Shown here piece by piece: positions 34,388-45,215 of a stretch of DNA of 64,000 nt; the first letter of the stretch is position 1; the number at the start of each line of letters is the position of its first letter. The notes below the pieces were generated by a model, which was not told the origin of the DNA, did not search any database, and saw only the letters and a program-made list of their open reading frames with translations. The stretch comes from Marnyiella aurantia. Lineage in GTDB: Bacteria > Bacteroidota > Bacteroidia > Flavobacteriales > Weeksellaceae. Location: NCBI RefSeq assembly GCF_014041915.1, contig NZ_CP059472.1:2108001-2172000 (forward strand), written 5' to 3'. The position numbers were made by a program, and so were the translations under genes.

Positions 34388-34807
34388 ATGGAGGTTCTTT
34401 CCGTACAACTGTTGTGGCTTTTAATTTTGGCTGTACCCATCGCATGTGTCGCCTGGACAGTGACTCATGAGGAAATCTTCCGGGAACCCCGGGAATACTG
34501 CGTGAAAAAGTCACAGGAAGAAAAAAAGCTGCTGAGCCGGAAATTCTTTTATCTGTTCACCTGTGAATACTGTTTCAGTCATTATGTTTCGGCCCTGTTC
34601 CTGATAGTCACAAAATATAAACTGCTGTTTGATGATTGGCGCGGCTATCTGATTTCCTTTTTCGCGCTTGTCTTTATAGCCAATGTATATATGAGCCTGT
34701 TTGCCTACCTGAGACAAAGCCTGAAAGTAGAGAAAATTGAGGCCAAACTGAAAGACAATGAGTGGCATGAGGTGAAGGAAGAAATAGAAGAGAAAAAAGA
34801 GGGTTGA
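34388..34807 (+). CDS. Small membrane protein with CxxC motif, unknown
   Basis: 139 residues. Helix at about 5-24 (VQLLWLLILAVPIACVAWT), a charged stretch, then YLFTCEYCFSHYVSALFLI with a CxxC (about residues 58-61) next to a His at the start of the second helix, and a third helix near 92-112 (ISFFALVFIANVYMSLFAYL). The C-terminus is acidic/basic and helical (KVEKIEAKLKDNEWHEVKEE). I do not recognise a family. It is divergent from the P-ATPase operon and 39 bases before another unknown gene. Confidence 0.65.
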   Translation: MEVLSVQLLWLLILAVPIACVAWTVTHEEIFREPREYCVKKSQEEKKLLSRKFFYLFTCEYCFSHYVSALFLIVTKYKLLFDDWRGYLISFFALVFIANVYMSLFAYLRQSLKVEKIEAKLKDNEWHEVKEEIEEKKEG

Positions 34808-34846
34808 TCCCCAAATCCTGAAATAAAACATTAAAAAGATATTATT

Positions 34847-35305
34847 ATGGAAGATGAAGACAGATTACAGAGATATACTTTTGAAGGATATACTGTAGTT
34901 ACAAACTTTGAGACTTATGAGGAAGCCGAACAGTTTGCCGCTGAAAAGCAAGGTGAACTTATTGAGGTCGGTTTTACAGACGGTTCTGATAATCCGACAC
35001 CAAATGAGGAAGGCAAACTTATGCAGGACAGACGTGTTTTCCGTGTAGGGCTTGATCCCGAATATAAAGTGTATTATGGCCACGATGAAGGTTTCCAGGA
35101 CATGGCACAGGATATTCTGGAAGATATGAAGCGCATGGAAGACGATGTACTACCCGAGGACTGGATGGCTGACCAAAACATTGCCACCGGTGACCGCATT
35201 ATTATTGTAAAGGACGGTGAGATTAATACTGTGACCACCCGTGAGAGAATAAAATTCCTTATGCGCGGTAATTTATATGAAATTGCTGTTAAGGTAAATC
35301 ATTAG
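34847..35305 (+). CDS. Acidic cytoplasmic protein, unknown
   Basis: 152 residues, strongly acidic, no signal peptide or membrane segment. It begins MEDEDRLQRYTFEGYTVVTN; the middle has FRVGLDPEYKVYYGHDEGF and a helix DMAQDILEDMKRMEDDVLP; the end has TGDRIIIVKDGEINTVTTRERI. I do not recognise a family. It probably shares a transcript with the preceding small membrane gene and ends at a strong hairpin. Confidence 0.65.
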   Translation: MEDEDRLQRYTFEGYTVVTNFETYEEAEQFAAEKQGELIEVGFTDGSDNPTPNEEGKLMQDRRVFRVGLDPEYKVYYGHDEGFQDMAQDILEDMKRMEDDVLPEDWMADQNIATGDRIIIVKDGEINTVTTRERIKFLMRGNLYEIAVKVNH

Positions 35306-35336
35306 TCATTAGCCTCCCTGGACTAAGGTTTCGGGG

Positions 35337-35355
35337 GCGGCGGCGAAGCCGCCGC
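35337..35355. repeat. GC-only hairpin
   Basis: GCGGCGGC (35337-35344), loop GAA, GCCGCCGC (35348-35355). An unusually GC-rich perfect stem in an otherwise AT-rich gap, 30 bases before the real terminator. It has no T-run, so it is not a terminator by itself. Confidence 0.6.
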
Positions 35356-35384
35356 TGAAAGAAGTTTAAATTTATGTTTTAAAG

Positions 35385-35415
35385 AAGGCTGCTCTAATTT
35401 TGAGCAGCCTTTTTT
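35385..35415. terminator. Bidirectional terminator
   Basis: AAGGCTGCTC (35385-35394), loop TAATTTT, GAGCAGCCTT (35402-35411), then TTTTA. Preceding A residues make it usable for the LRR gene on the minus strand too. Confidence 0.9.
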
Positions 35416-35429
35416 ATGTAATCAAGAGA

Positions 35430-37958
35430 TTAATCTTTAATCAGTTTCTTAATAATAACCTGGTCTTTCGTGTAAATCCTGATCAGGTAATTACCTTTTG
35501 GAAGTTCAGAAAGGTTTATTGCGTTTTGGGTGATGCCAGAAGAACGGACAATTCTGCCGGACAGGTCATACACTTCGGCCTTCACGATTCGCTCTTTGGT
35601 TTTAAAGTGCAGCACATCCTTCACCGGGTTGGGGTAAATGCTGAACTCTTCAGTCACCGTTTCAGCTGTGGAAAGGTTTGACTGTACGGTAGTCGTGTAG
35701 GTATTGGTTACGATCGGTGCATTGTAATCAAAGTAGATATTCGCGGTATTGCTGAAGGCATTTCCTACCGTTAGGGTGGCGAGCGTTTTTATTTTGAATA
35801 CCACATATCCGTCGTTGGTGGCATCAGCAAAGGGCAGCTGTATGTTCTCAAAGATGAATTCAACCGTATTGGGACCGGTAATCCGGGTAACAAAACTGTG
35901 GCTTCCGCCCACGGCTACGAGTGAACTGAGGTTGAATTTAGAGGTATCAATGATATCTTTCACCACCACGTTCTGTGCATTTGCGGTTCCGGTATTCTCA
36001 AACCGGATCAGGTAGTGTACATAATCCCCGACCTGTGCCTGGGCAATGGCCGTTCCCTGCAGACAGGTCTTGTCGTTCGGGTCGAAGGAGTTCACCACCG
36101 TTTGGTTCAGTGTAAAGTTGTTGTCCGCCGGGGTTTCATCGGTTGCGCCGGTTACCTGGGCTGTGTAGTTCAGGATATGTCCGCCGGTTAATGGTGGCGT
36201 AGCAGTTGGCGTATTTAAAGTGAACGTTACCGTAACCTCTCTTGCTTCAAACGGCAGCAGATTGGTGAAATTCCAGTTCAGTGTACCTGTGCTCTGGGAT
36301 GCTGGGGCAACTGTTGCAGTGGTAAAGTTCATCAGATTATCATCATAACTGAAAACCAAGCTACCGGACTGGGCAGCGGTACCTTTGTTTTTATAAATTA
36401 TTCTATATTTTGAAGTAAAACCGGGAACAGCATCGGTTATTGGAATAATCACGCTCTCCAGGTCGTTGTGGTTGCCGTTTGCAGTGATACAGAAATTCTG
36501 GGTAAGCGGGCTGATTTGAGTTGGGAAATTTGCCGAGATACTTGCCGGAGAAATGGTAAAATAGGTTGGGTTTTCCAGCACGGGAGTGATTGTGTGCGTA
36601 CCGGCTTGTACAGAGATCGTGTAATTTCCGGAATTGTTTGCCGTTATGGAGCCGCTTACAGTTCCACTGGTAAAATTAAATTTTTGAAGGGGGGTAAACG
36701 GGTCGCTGCCGGTGCATCCGTTAGTATCATGATCGTATTTCGTTGCTCCTTGGGTGGTGTAATAAGTACCTCCGGGAACAAAACTACAATAAGAATTTAC
36801 TGCGATGCTTGAATTGTAACCAGATGAGTTAATGACCGCATTTACATCTTCAGGATCAGCACAGATATAATGGAGTTGTGAATTATTACTGTAATAAAAA
36901 GTCGGAAAATTAGAAGCACCGTTCTTAATAATTATATTCTGTACGGCAGTATTTTCACACACTACCTGCCACAAGTTAGGATTTTGGCTTAAATCAAGTA
37001 GGGTTATAGGGCTATTGTAGATTTTAAAATTACCTAAAGAAGGTAACGCCATTAAATCTAAGGAAGTTATACCGGTTGTCTGTATATCAATCACATTCAG
37101 CTGCGGATGCGCAGCCAGAGGCAGGCTGAGAAGATTTGGGCTATTTTTTATTTTGAGGGTACCCAAACCGCTACATCCCGCAATGTTTACTTGCGATAAA
37201 TTTGCATGGTTCAGAACGTCCAATAAGCCCAGATTTGTGTGCCCGGAAAAATCTAGAGAAGCTAAATTGTTATTATTTTCCAACTTCGCCACTTGAATTG
37301 CGTTGGAATTCTGAAAATTAATTCCGGTCATTAAAGGATTCGACTTTATTTCAACATTTGTCAACGCGTTCAGGTTGGATAGGTTCAGGTTGCCTACACC
37401 CGAATTTCTTAAAATGAACCACTCAAGATTGGACATAATAAGGCTGATCCCTGAAAGATTATTATTGGAGATTAAAGTGAGGTGAGTGATTGTGGGAGAA
37501 ATGAGATTGATATCGCTTAACGCATCGCAGTATTGTACATTGAAGGATAAAAGAGAGGTGCAATTGTCAATGTTGAAACTGGTGAGTTGTGACAATCCAG
37601 AAAGATGCAGACTTGAAAGTAATGGTAAGTCGCTTACATCCAGTGTAGTAATGTTAAGGGTATATAGAGATAAGTGGGTAAGGTTGGTAAAACTCCGGAT
37701 TCCCTCAACACTGTTAATGGGCATGGAGTTACCATTAAAAGAAATTCTACTAACTGCAATAGCTTCAGATATTTGTATTTCTCCATCCGCATTAGCGTCA
37801 ATAACCATGGGTTGATTGGCACTGTTGAAGGCAATAGGATTGGTAGAAGTATTTGCAGATACGAGCTTTGCCTTAAAATTCGCATCCGGAATATTGACGA
37901 TTTGTGCGTTAGATCCTGCAAAAAGCAGGATTAGAAAGAACAGGTAGATTTTTTTCAT
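35430..37958 (-). CDS. T9SS-secreted leucine-rich surface protein
   Basis: 842 residues. Signal peptide (MKKIYLFFLILLFAGSNA). From about 70 to 360 leucine-rich repeats run in the degenerate pattern LxxLxLSxLxxLTSFNIxxC, with Asn-rich turns (NLSNLNALTNVEIKSNPLM region). Beta-sandwich modules follow at about 400-760, with SFDPNDKTCLQG and YLIRFENTGTANAQNVVVKD, the DUF11-like repeat frequent in gliding or adhesive proteins. The last 75 residues are a type A T9SS sorting domain: FSIYPNPVKDVLHF, VYDLSGRIV, GNYLIRIYT and a KKLIKD end. It should be exported by the type IX system and anchored on the surface; the ligand is unknown. Confidence 0.92.
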   Translation of the reverse strand: MKKIYLFFLILLFAGSNAQIVNIPDANFKAKLVSANTSTNPIAFNSANQPMVIDANADGEIQISEAIAVSRISFNGNSMPINSVEGIRSFTNLTHLSLYTLNITTLDVSDLPLLSSLHLSGLSQLTSFNIDNCTSLLSFNVQYCDALSDINLISPTITHLTLISNNNLSGISLIMSNLEWFILRNSGVGNLNLSNLNALTNVEIKSNPLMTGINFQNSNAIQVAKLENNNNLASLDFSGHTNLGLLDVLNHANLSQVNIAGCSGLGTLKIKNSPNLLSLPLAAHPQLNVIDIQTTGITSLDLMALPSLGNFKIYNSPITLLDLSQNPNLWQVVCENTAVQNIIIKNGASNFPTFYYSNNSQLHYICADPEDVNAVINSSGYNSSIAVNSYCSFVPGGTYYTTQGATKYDHDTNGCTGSDPFTPLQKFNFTSGTVSGSITANNSGNYTISVQAGTHTITPVLENPTYFTISPASISANFPTQISPLTQNFCITANGNHNDLESVIIPITDAVPGFTSKYRIIYKNKGTAAQSGSLVFSYDDNLMNFTTATVAPASQSTGTLNWNFTNLLPFEAREVTVTFTLNTPTATPPLTGGHILNYTAQVTGATDETPADNNFTLNQTVVNSFDPNDKTCLQGTAIAQAQVGDYVHYLIRFENTGTANAQNVVVKDIIDTSKFNLSSLVAVGGSHSFVTRITGPNTVEFIFENIQLPFADATNDGYVVFKIKTLATLTVGNAFSNTANIYFDYNAPIVTNTYTTTVQSNLSTAETVTEEFSIYPNPVKDVLHFKTKERIVKAEVYDLSGRIVRSSGITQNAINLSELPKGNYLIRIYTKDQVIIKKLIKD

Positions 37959-38006
37959 CAGTGAGTTTTATCACCGATAAAGATAATTATATTTCAATAC
38001 CAGATA

Positions 38007-40023
<2,017 letters not shown>

Positions 40024-40101
40024 TCAGCAAAAATAAGCAAACTTGAGATTTAGACACGGCAAAATGATGGTGAGGTTTTGTAGGTACAGGGGGTTTGGTG
40101 C

Positions 40102-40132
40102 TTGGCAGGATGCATGATTAAACCTATTTTTG
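40102..40132 (+). promoter_or_regulatory. prmA promoter (TTG-N20-TATTTTTG)
   Basis: TTG at 40102-40104, 20-base spacer, TATTTTTG at 40125-40132; the ATG at 40148 is 15 bases on. Full consensus. Confidence 0.75.
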
Positions 40133-40147
40133 TAAAAAATTACTGCA

Positions 40148-40978
40148 ATGCAAAACTATCTGGAATTCGACTTTAAGATTAGCCCTTTACAGCCCTGGAA
40201 CGAAATTCTTATGGCGGAACTGATTGAAGTGGGTTTCGACAGTTTCACCGAGGAACACGAGGGAATCCTGGCTTATGTTCCTAAAGATATCTTTGACGAA
40301 AAAGAACTTTCCAACATTGCACTAATGAATAATGAGGAGATTAAGATTTCCTATACCTATCGCGAAATGCCCAACATTAACTGGAATGAAGAATGGGAGA
40401 AGAATTTTGAACCTATTTATGTGGCCGATAAAGTGCTTATCCGTGCTGAGTTCCACGAGCCGAATCCGGAACTTCACGAAATTGTAATCCAGCCAAAAAT
40501 GTCATTCGGAACCGGACATCACCCTACGACTCACCTGATGATCCAGCAAATGCTGGAAATGGATTTCACCGGCAAAACGGTTTTGGATATGGGTTGCGGT
40601 ACTTCTGTACTGGCTATTTTCGCTAAACAGAGAGGTGCCGGCAGGACTGTGGCCATTGATATTGACGAATGGTCGGTTGAGAACTCAAAGGAAAATGCGG
40701 TAAGGAATAATGTGGAGCTCAATATATCATTAGGTACTGCAGATAATTTGGGAAGCGAAAAATTCGATATCATTCTGGCTAATATTAACCGCAATATCCT
40801 TATTTCTGATATTCCAACTTACGAAGGTGTATTGAACAGCGGTGGACAGCTCCTTCTGTCCGGACTTTGCTTTTTTGATGTAGATGATATTCTGGAGGTT
40901 TGCACCAAAGCGAATTTGGTACTGAAAAACAGGCAGCAGCGGGAGGAATGGATGTCTCTGCTGCTGGAAAAAAATTAA
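40148..40978 (+). CDS. prmA: Ribosomal protein L11 methyltransferase
   Basis: SAM-dependent enzyme that methylates amino groups of ribosomal protein L11. 276 residues: the N-terminal L11-recognition domain (1-100), then the Rossmann methyltransferase fold with the family signature KMSFGTGHHPTTHLM (about 118-132), SAM loop VLDMGCGTSVLAIFA, the acidic AIDIDEWSVENS, and the catalytic stretch DIILANINRNIL (the N-I-N pattern). The gene is alone between a convergent glycosyltransferase and the ligase gene. Confidence 0.95.
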   Translation: MQNYLEFDFKISPLQPWNEILMAELIEVGFDSFTEEHEGILAYVPKDIFDEKELSNIALMNNEEIKISYTYREMPNINWNEEWEKNFEPIYVADKVLIRAEFHEPNPELHEIVIQPKMSFGTGHHPTTHLMIQQMLEMDFTGKTVLDMGCGTSVLAIFAKQRGAGRTVAIDIDEWSVENSKENAVRNNVELNISLGTADNLGSEKFDIILANINRNILISDIPTYEGVLNSGGQLLLSGLCFFDVDDILEVCTKANLVLKNRQQREEWMSLLLEKN

Positions 40979-40982
40979 GAAG

Positions 40983-42206
40983 TTAATTAAGCGTTCCGCG
41001 GTTTTTTTCTTCAATCCATTTGCCCATATATTTTGTGCTTTGAAACTGATGGTGCTTTAGTATCTGCCCCATATAATTCTTAGCCCTCAGGTCACTTAAG
41101 TTTTCGGAAATCTGAATTAATCTGGCCGAAAAATCCGAAAGGAAAAGATCTTTGTTAAACATTTCGCCGATAATTCTGTAGCCGTTATCTCGTGCGGCAT
41201 TCCATGCTGACGCATTTTGGTATATGAAAACTGATTTTTCGATAAGCTCCGCGTCACTATCTGCAATATAACCACCCCAAGGCATAGATCGGTGCATTGC
41301 TTCGGCCCCAACTGTTGTAGTTACATTGGGTAATCCAAGCGACATGGCATCCAGTAACTTACCTTTTATGCCGGCGCCGAATGGGATGGGAGCGAGCAGT
41401 ACCCGGGCCTTACTGAATACTTCCTTTACCTCTGTTGCACGGCCTTTAACCAGAAAACCTTCTCTTTCATTATGCAGCTGCATTGCTTTTTGCGGGACAT
41501 AGGCACCGTAAATATGAACTTCAGCCGCCGGAATTTGTCGTCTGATTTCGTTCCAGATTTTTTTGATTCTTAAAACAGTCTGCCAGTTAGGTTCGTGCAG
41601 AAAATTGCCGATACTTATGAAGTTACATCGGACACCATAATCAGGACTTATTTTTGAATTTTCGGCGAATAACGGCAGGTAATGAAGCAGTTGCGAATCT
41701 GTTTTAAAAGTTTTGGTGAGCAGTTCCATCTCAAATTCCGAAATGATGAGACTCAGGTCACACCTTAGTATTGAGGCCATCTCTCTTTTGAAAATATCAC
41801 CCGTCAGGAGGCTCAGGCCGCATTCAATATCCTGTTTAAAGGCTTCTTCTCTTCCTTTGCGGAGGAAGTGCAAGTCTTCTGTATCCAGGATTCTGACGGC
41901 CTGCGGCGCTACTTCAGCGACCTTCCAGCCAAACTGCTCCTCAGTAGTAAACCGGTCGAATAAGACGGTGTCCGGATTCAGTTGCCTTAGCAGCATCTCA
42001 AACGAACTGTCATTCAGTTTTACCGCTATGGTATCAACATGCATGGATTTGAGGTCTGCGCTGTGTTCAGTAGGAGAAGCAGCGCACAGAAATGTAACTC
42101 TATAATCTTTGGATCGGAAGAAAGAGATTAGCTGGAGCATCCTGCTGCCTGCGGCGGTAGAATTGGGTTCGGGAAAAACAGTGCCTATAATTACAAGATG
42201 CTTCAT
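40983..42206 (-). CDS. Glycosyltransferase, GT-B fold (GT4-like)
   Basis: 407 residues. N-terminal Rossmann half opens MKHLVIIGTVFPEPNSTAAGSRM (read as LVIIGTVFPEPNSTAAG). The C-terminal half carries the GT4-type donor site: FLVKGRATEVKEVFSKARVLLAP in pieces, GAGIKGKLLDAMSLGLPNVTTTVGAEA, where the Lys and downstream Glu-type residues bind the sugar nucleotide. Likely a cytoplasmic enzyme of surface-glycan assembly; acceptor and donor unknown. It converges on prmA and is followed downstream in the window by the tRNA cluster. Confidence 0.85.
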   Translation of the reverse strand: MKHLVIIGTVFPEPNSTAAGSRMLQLISFFRSKDYRVTFLCAASPTEHSADLKSMHVDTIAVKLNDSSFEMLLRQLNPDTVLFDRFTTEEQFGWKVAEVAPQAVRILDTEDLHFLRKGREEAFKQDIECGLSLLTGDIFKREMASILRCDLSLIISEFEMELLTKTFKTDSQLLHYLPLFAENSKISPDYGVRCNFISIGNFLHEPNWQTVLRIKKIWNEIRRQIPAAEVHIYGAYVPQKAMQLHNEREGFLVKGRATEVKEVFSKARVLLAPIPFGAGIKGKLLDAMSLGLPNVTTTVGAEAMHRSMPWGGYIADSDAELIEKSVFIYQNASAWNAARDNGYRIIGEMFNKDLFLSDFSARLIQISENLSDLRAKNYMGQILKHHQFQSTKYMGKWIEEKNRGTLN

Positions 42207-42254
42207 GGGGCAAAAATAAAAAAAGAGAAACCATTTCTGATTTCTCTTTTAAAG

Positions 42255-42328
42255 TGAGCGCGCCAGGATTCGAACCTGGGACCGTCTGCTTAGAAGGCAG
42301 ATGCTCTATCCAGCTGAGCTACGCACCC
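42255..42328 (-). tRNA. tRNA-Arg (anticodon TCT)
   Basis: 74 bases on the minus strand. Acceptor GGGTGCG pairs (with one wobble) with CGCGCTC, discriminator A. The anticodon loop CTTCTAA holds TCT, reading AGA. The T loop GTTCGAATC is intact. No CCA is encoded. Confidence 0.95.
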
Positions 42329-42375
42329 TTGAGTGCCAATAAAAAAAATTCCCGAAGGAATTTCATAAAAAAAAG

Positions 42376-42450
42376 TCGGGGCGGCAGGATTCGAACCTGC
42401 GACCTCCTGGTCCCAAACCAGGCGCGATGACCGGACTACGCTACGCCCCG
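42376..42450 (-). tRNA. tRNA-Pro (anticodon TGG)
   Basis: 75 bases on the minus strand. Acceptor CGGGGCG/CGCCCCG, anticodon loop TTTGGGA holding TGG, T loop GTTCGAATC. No encoded CCA. Confidence 0.95.
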
Positions 42451-42470
42451 AGTATACTTTCCAAAGGTTG

Positions 42471-42555
42471 CGGAGGGTGTGGGATTCGAACCCACGCGAC
42501 CCTTGCAGGTCGACAGTTTAGCAAACTGCTCCGTTAACCACTCCGGCAACCCTCC
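42471..42555 (-). tRNA. tRNA-Ser (anticodon GCT)
   Basis: 85 bases, class II with a long variable arm (GTCGACCTGCAAGGGTCGC region). Acceptor GGAGGGT/ACCCTCC, discriminator G, anticodon loop TTGCTAA holding GCT, which reads AGC/AGU. Confidence 0.95.
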
Positions 42556-42652
42556 AATTGCAATATTTTGATGATCTTCTGTTCTGTAATTGCGAGTGCA
42601 AATATAGAATTGTTTTAGCTACGAACCAAAAAAAATTACTTAAATATTTTCG

Positions 42653-42660
42653 TATTTTTG
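42653..42660 (+). promoter_or_regulatory. -7 box of the amidase gene
   Basis: TATTTTTG, 29 bases before the ATG at 42690. No TTG lies at the standard distance upstream, where the sequence is A-rich. Confidence 0.45.
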
Positions 42661-42689
42661 ATAAAATAAAATTATAAAACCAGGGAAAC

Positions 42690-43718
42690 ATGACTAAGGC
42701 ATTATATATCATTGGATTAAGCACTTTAATCGTCTCGTGCACATCTCAGAAAAGAAGTACAGTAAGAAAGGCTCCGCCCAAAACTTCCTCCGTACCAAAG
42801 ACCCAGACTAAAAATCCTGTGACTGCCACACCGGCTAAACCAGGCCTTACCGTTTCTCATGGAGTCGAGTTTTATACACAGAACATTGGGGATATCACCA
42901 AGAACGACAACACGATGAGTCACGGCTCTATTGTAAGTGCCAGACCGGCAGGATATAATGTTGTTAAAACCCATTTCCCGGCCGTAGCCCAGAACTTCCG
43001 CCAGAAATATGTTATCCTGCACTACACTGCACTGGATGAGGATAAATCCAAAACCGTACTCACTCAACAGGCTGTAAGTTCTCATTATTTGGTGAATGCC
43101 ACAGGTGATAATGAAATTTACCAGCTGGTTGATGAAAACAAGCGTGCTTATCATGCCGGCATAAGTGCCTGGAGAAAGGACAAAAATCTGAACGACACCT
43201 CAATAGGAATTGAGATTGTGAACACTGGCTTTACTACAGATGCTTCCGGTGCCAGGATTTTTGTTCCTTACGATGAGTTACAACTTAAAAAAGTGGCTGC
43301 CCTTGCCAAGGATATTGTAAACAGGTATCAGATTCCGCCTACAAATGTATTGGGACATTCGGATGTGGCACCTACCAGAAAGCAGGATCCGGGGCCGCTG
43401 TTTCCGTGGAAAAGGCTCTATGACGAATATCAGATCGGAATGTGGTATGATGATGCTGCTATGATGAATTTCATGACCATTACAACACCGGAATCTTTCA
43501 TAACGGAACAGAACAGTTCAACATTCATTATGAAAGTTCAGGCAATGCTGCAGCAGTTTGGGTATGACATTATACCTACGGGCACCTGGAACAGCGAGAA
43601 CCGAAAGGTTGTAGAGGCTTTCCAGTATCATTTCCGCCCACAGAAATCAGACGGTATTGTTGATATGGAAACGTGGGCTATCCTGCAGGCATTGCTGCAG
43701 AAGTATCCACAAAAATAA
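42690..43718 (+). CDS. N-acetylmuramoyl-L-alanine amidase lipoprotein (Amidase_2 + PG-binding domain)
   Basis: Cuts the bond between muramic acid and L-alanine in peptidoglycan. 342 residues. Lipoprotein signal with lipobox STLIVSC (Cys17). A basic Pro/Thr/Lys-rich linker follows to about 60. The Amidase_2 domain (about 100-250) has zinc ligands VILHYTALDED, AYHAGISAW and GHSDVAPTRKQDPGPLFPW (His and the KxDPG end). The last 70 residues form a peptidoglycan-binding helical domain (FIMKVQAMLQQFGYDI and FQYHFRPQKSDGI with WAILQALL). It works in the periplasm, anchored in the outer membrane; muropeptide recycling is likely. Confidence 0.92.
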   Translation: MTKALYIIGLSTLIVSCTSQKRSTVRKAPPKTSSVPKTQTKNPVTATPAKPGLTVSHGVEFYTQNIGDITKNDNTMSHGSIVSARPAGYNVVKTHFPAVAQNFRQKYVILHYTALDEDKSKTVLTQQAVSSHYLVNATGDNEIYQLVDENKRAYHAGISAWRKDKNLNDTSIGIEIVNTGFTTDASGARIFVPYDELQLKKVAALAKDIVNRYQIPPTNVLGHSDVAPTRKQDPGPLFPWKRLYDEYQIGMWYDDAAMMNFMTITTPESFITEQNSSTFIMKVQAMLQQFGYDIIPTGTWNSENRKVVEAFQYHFRPQKSDGIVDMETWAILQALLQKYPQK

Positions 43719-43735
43719 AATGAAGGAAATTATTT

Positions 43736-43768
43736 AAAGCGCATTTTCGTAAGGGAATGCGTTTTTTA
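43736..43768 (+). terminator. Terminator after the amidase gene
   Basis: AAAGCGCATTTTC pairs with GGGAATGCGTTTTT across a short loop (GTAA region). The core CGCATT/AATGCG is perfect and a T-run follows. Confidence 0.8.
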
Positions 43769-43808
43769 TTTTCTGAAAAAGGCTTAACTTTTCGGCAAAT
43801 AAAAACAA

Positions 43809-45206
43809 ATGGAAAACTATAGAAAAGAGAGTGATTTACTGGGAGAACTCAGCGTTCCAGCCAATGCCTACTACGGTGTGCAAACCCAGCGTGCTATTGA
43901 AAACTTCAAAATATCAGGTCAACTTCTCTCTTCCTATCCGGAGTTTATCCGGGGTCTTGCTTTTGTTAAAAAGGCGGCGGCCAAAACCAACTATGAACTC
44001 GGCTTGCTGGATGAGCAGCTTTACAATAAAATTGCAGAGGTTTGTGATGAACTTCTGGAGGGACAACTGCACGACCAGTTTCCCATAGATATGATTCAGG
44101 GTGGCGCGGGTACCTCTGTGAATATGAATGCAAATGAAGTTATAGCCAACCGTGTTTTGGAAAAACTGGGCAAACCCCGGGGCGATTATCAGTACTGTTC
44201 TCCCAACGACCATATCAATCTTTCACAGTCTACCAACGATGCCTATCCTACTGCCATTAAACTGGCCCTGATACAGATGAACCAAAAACTTGTGGAAAAA
44301 GTAAAAACCACCGTGGCTGCCTTCCGGGCTAAGGGCACTGAATTTCAGGACGTACTGAAGATGGGCCGGACTCAGTTGCAGGATGCTGTTCCCATGACTC
44401 TGGGTCAGGAGTTTGAAGCTTTCGCGGCAAATCTGCAGGAAGACATTGAGAAACTTAACAACAACGCCAAACTTTTTGTTGAGGTAAACATGGGTGCTAC
44501 CGCCATTGGAACTGGCCTCAATGCACCATTGGGCTATGCTAACCTCTGTGCAAAGAATCTGGCTCAGATTACCGGTTTCCCAATTGTTTCCGCTCCCAAT
44601 TTAGTAGAAGCTACTCCGGATACAGGCTCTTATGTTATTTATTCATCTGCCACCAAGCGTCTCGCAGTAAAACTTTCCAAGATCTGTAATGATTTACGTT
44701 TGCTTTCCTCCGGGCCACGCGCGGGTTTTTTTGAAATCAACCTGCCGCCTATGCAGCCGGGGTCGTCCATAATGCCCGGTAAGGTGAATCCTGTTATTCC
44801 CGAGGTGGTAAACCAGGTTTGCTATAAAGTGATTGGTAATGACCTTACAGTTACCTTCGCTGCTGAAGCCGGACAGTTGCAGTTAAACGTTATGGAGCCG
44901 GTTCTTTCGCATGCTATTATGGAAAATATTCACTTTCTGTGCAACGCACTGGATACACTCCGTGAAAAATGTATTATCGGAATTACGGCCAACAAAGAGG
45001 TTTGCCTGAATATGGTTAGAAACAGCATTGGAATTGTTACAGCTCTGAATCCCTATATTGGCTATAAAAACTCAACTGTGATCGCCAAAGAAGCGCTGGA
45101 ATCGGGCAGAAGTGTGTATGACCTGGTGCTGGAGCACGGTCTGCTTACCAGAGAAAAACTGGATGACATCCTGGATCCGAAAAACATGCTTCAACCGCAT
45201 AAATAA
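43809..45206 (+). CDS. aspA: Aspartate ammonia-lyase
   Basis: Converts L-aspartate to fumarate and ammonia, feeding the TCA cycle. 465 residues, standard length. Signatures: [25 protein letters not shown] at the start (in pieces LLGELSVP and YYGVQTQRA), [36 protein letters not shown], and the fumarase/aspartase signature [11 protein letters not shown] with the catalytic Ser loop. The last helices end the tetramer core. Fumarase (class II) is the closest alternative but has other flanks (GRTHTQDA where this has GRTQLQDA). It fits with the peptide and amino-acid catabolism seen elsewhere in the window. Confidence 0.95.
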   Translation: MENYRKESDLLGELSVPANAYYGVQTQRAIENFKISGQLLSSYPEFIRGLAFVKKAAAKTNYELGLLDEQLYNKIAEVCDELLEGQLHDQFPIDMIQGGAGTSVNMNANEVIANRVLEKLGKPRGDYQYCSPNDHINLSQSTNDAYPTAIKLALIQMNQKLVEKVKTTVAAFRAKGTEFQDVLKMGRTQLQDAVPMTLGQEFEAFAANLQEDIEKLNNNAKLFVEVNMGATAIGTGLNAPLGYANLCAKNLAQITGFPIVSAPNLVEATPDTGSYVIYSSATKRLAVKLSKICNDLRLLSSGPRAGFFEINLPPMQPGSSIMPGKVNPVIPEVVNQVCYKVIGNDLTVTFAAEAGQLQLNVMEPVLSHAIMENIHFLCNALDTLREKCIIGITANKEVCLNMVRNSIGIVTALNPYIGYKNSTVIAKEALESGRSVYDLVLEHGLLTREKLDDILDPKNMLQPHK

Positions 45207-45215
45207 TCACGTTAA

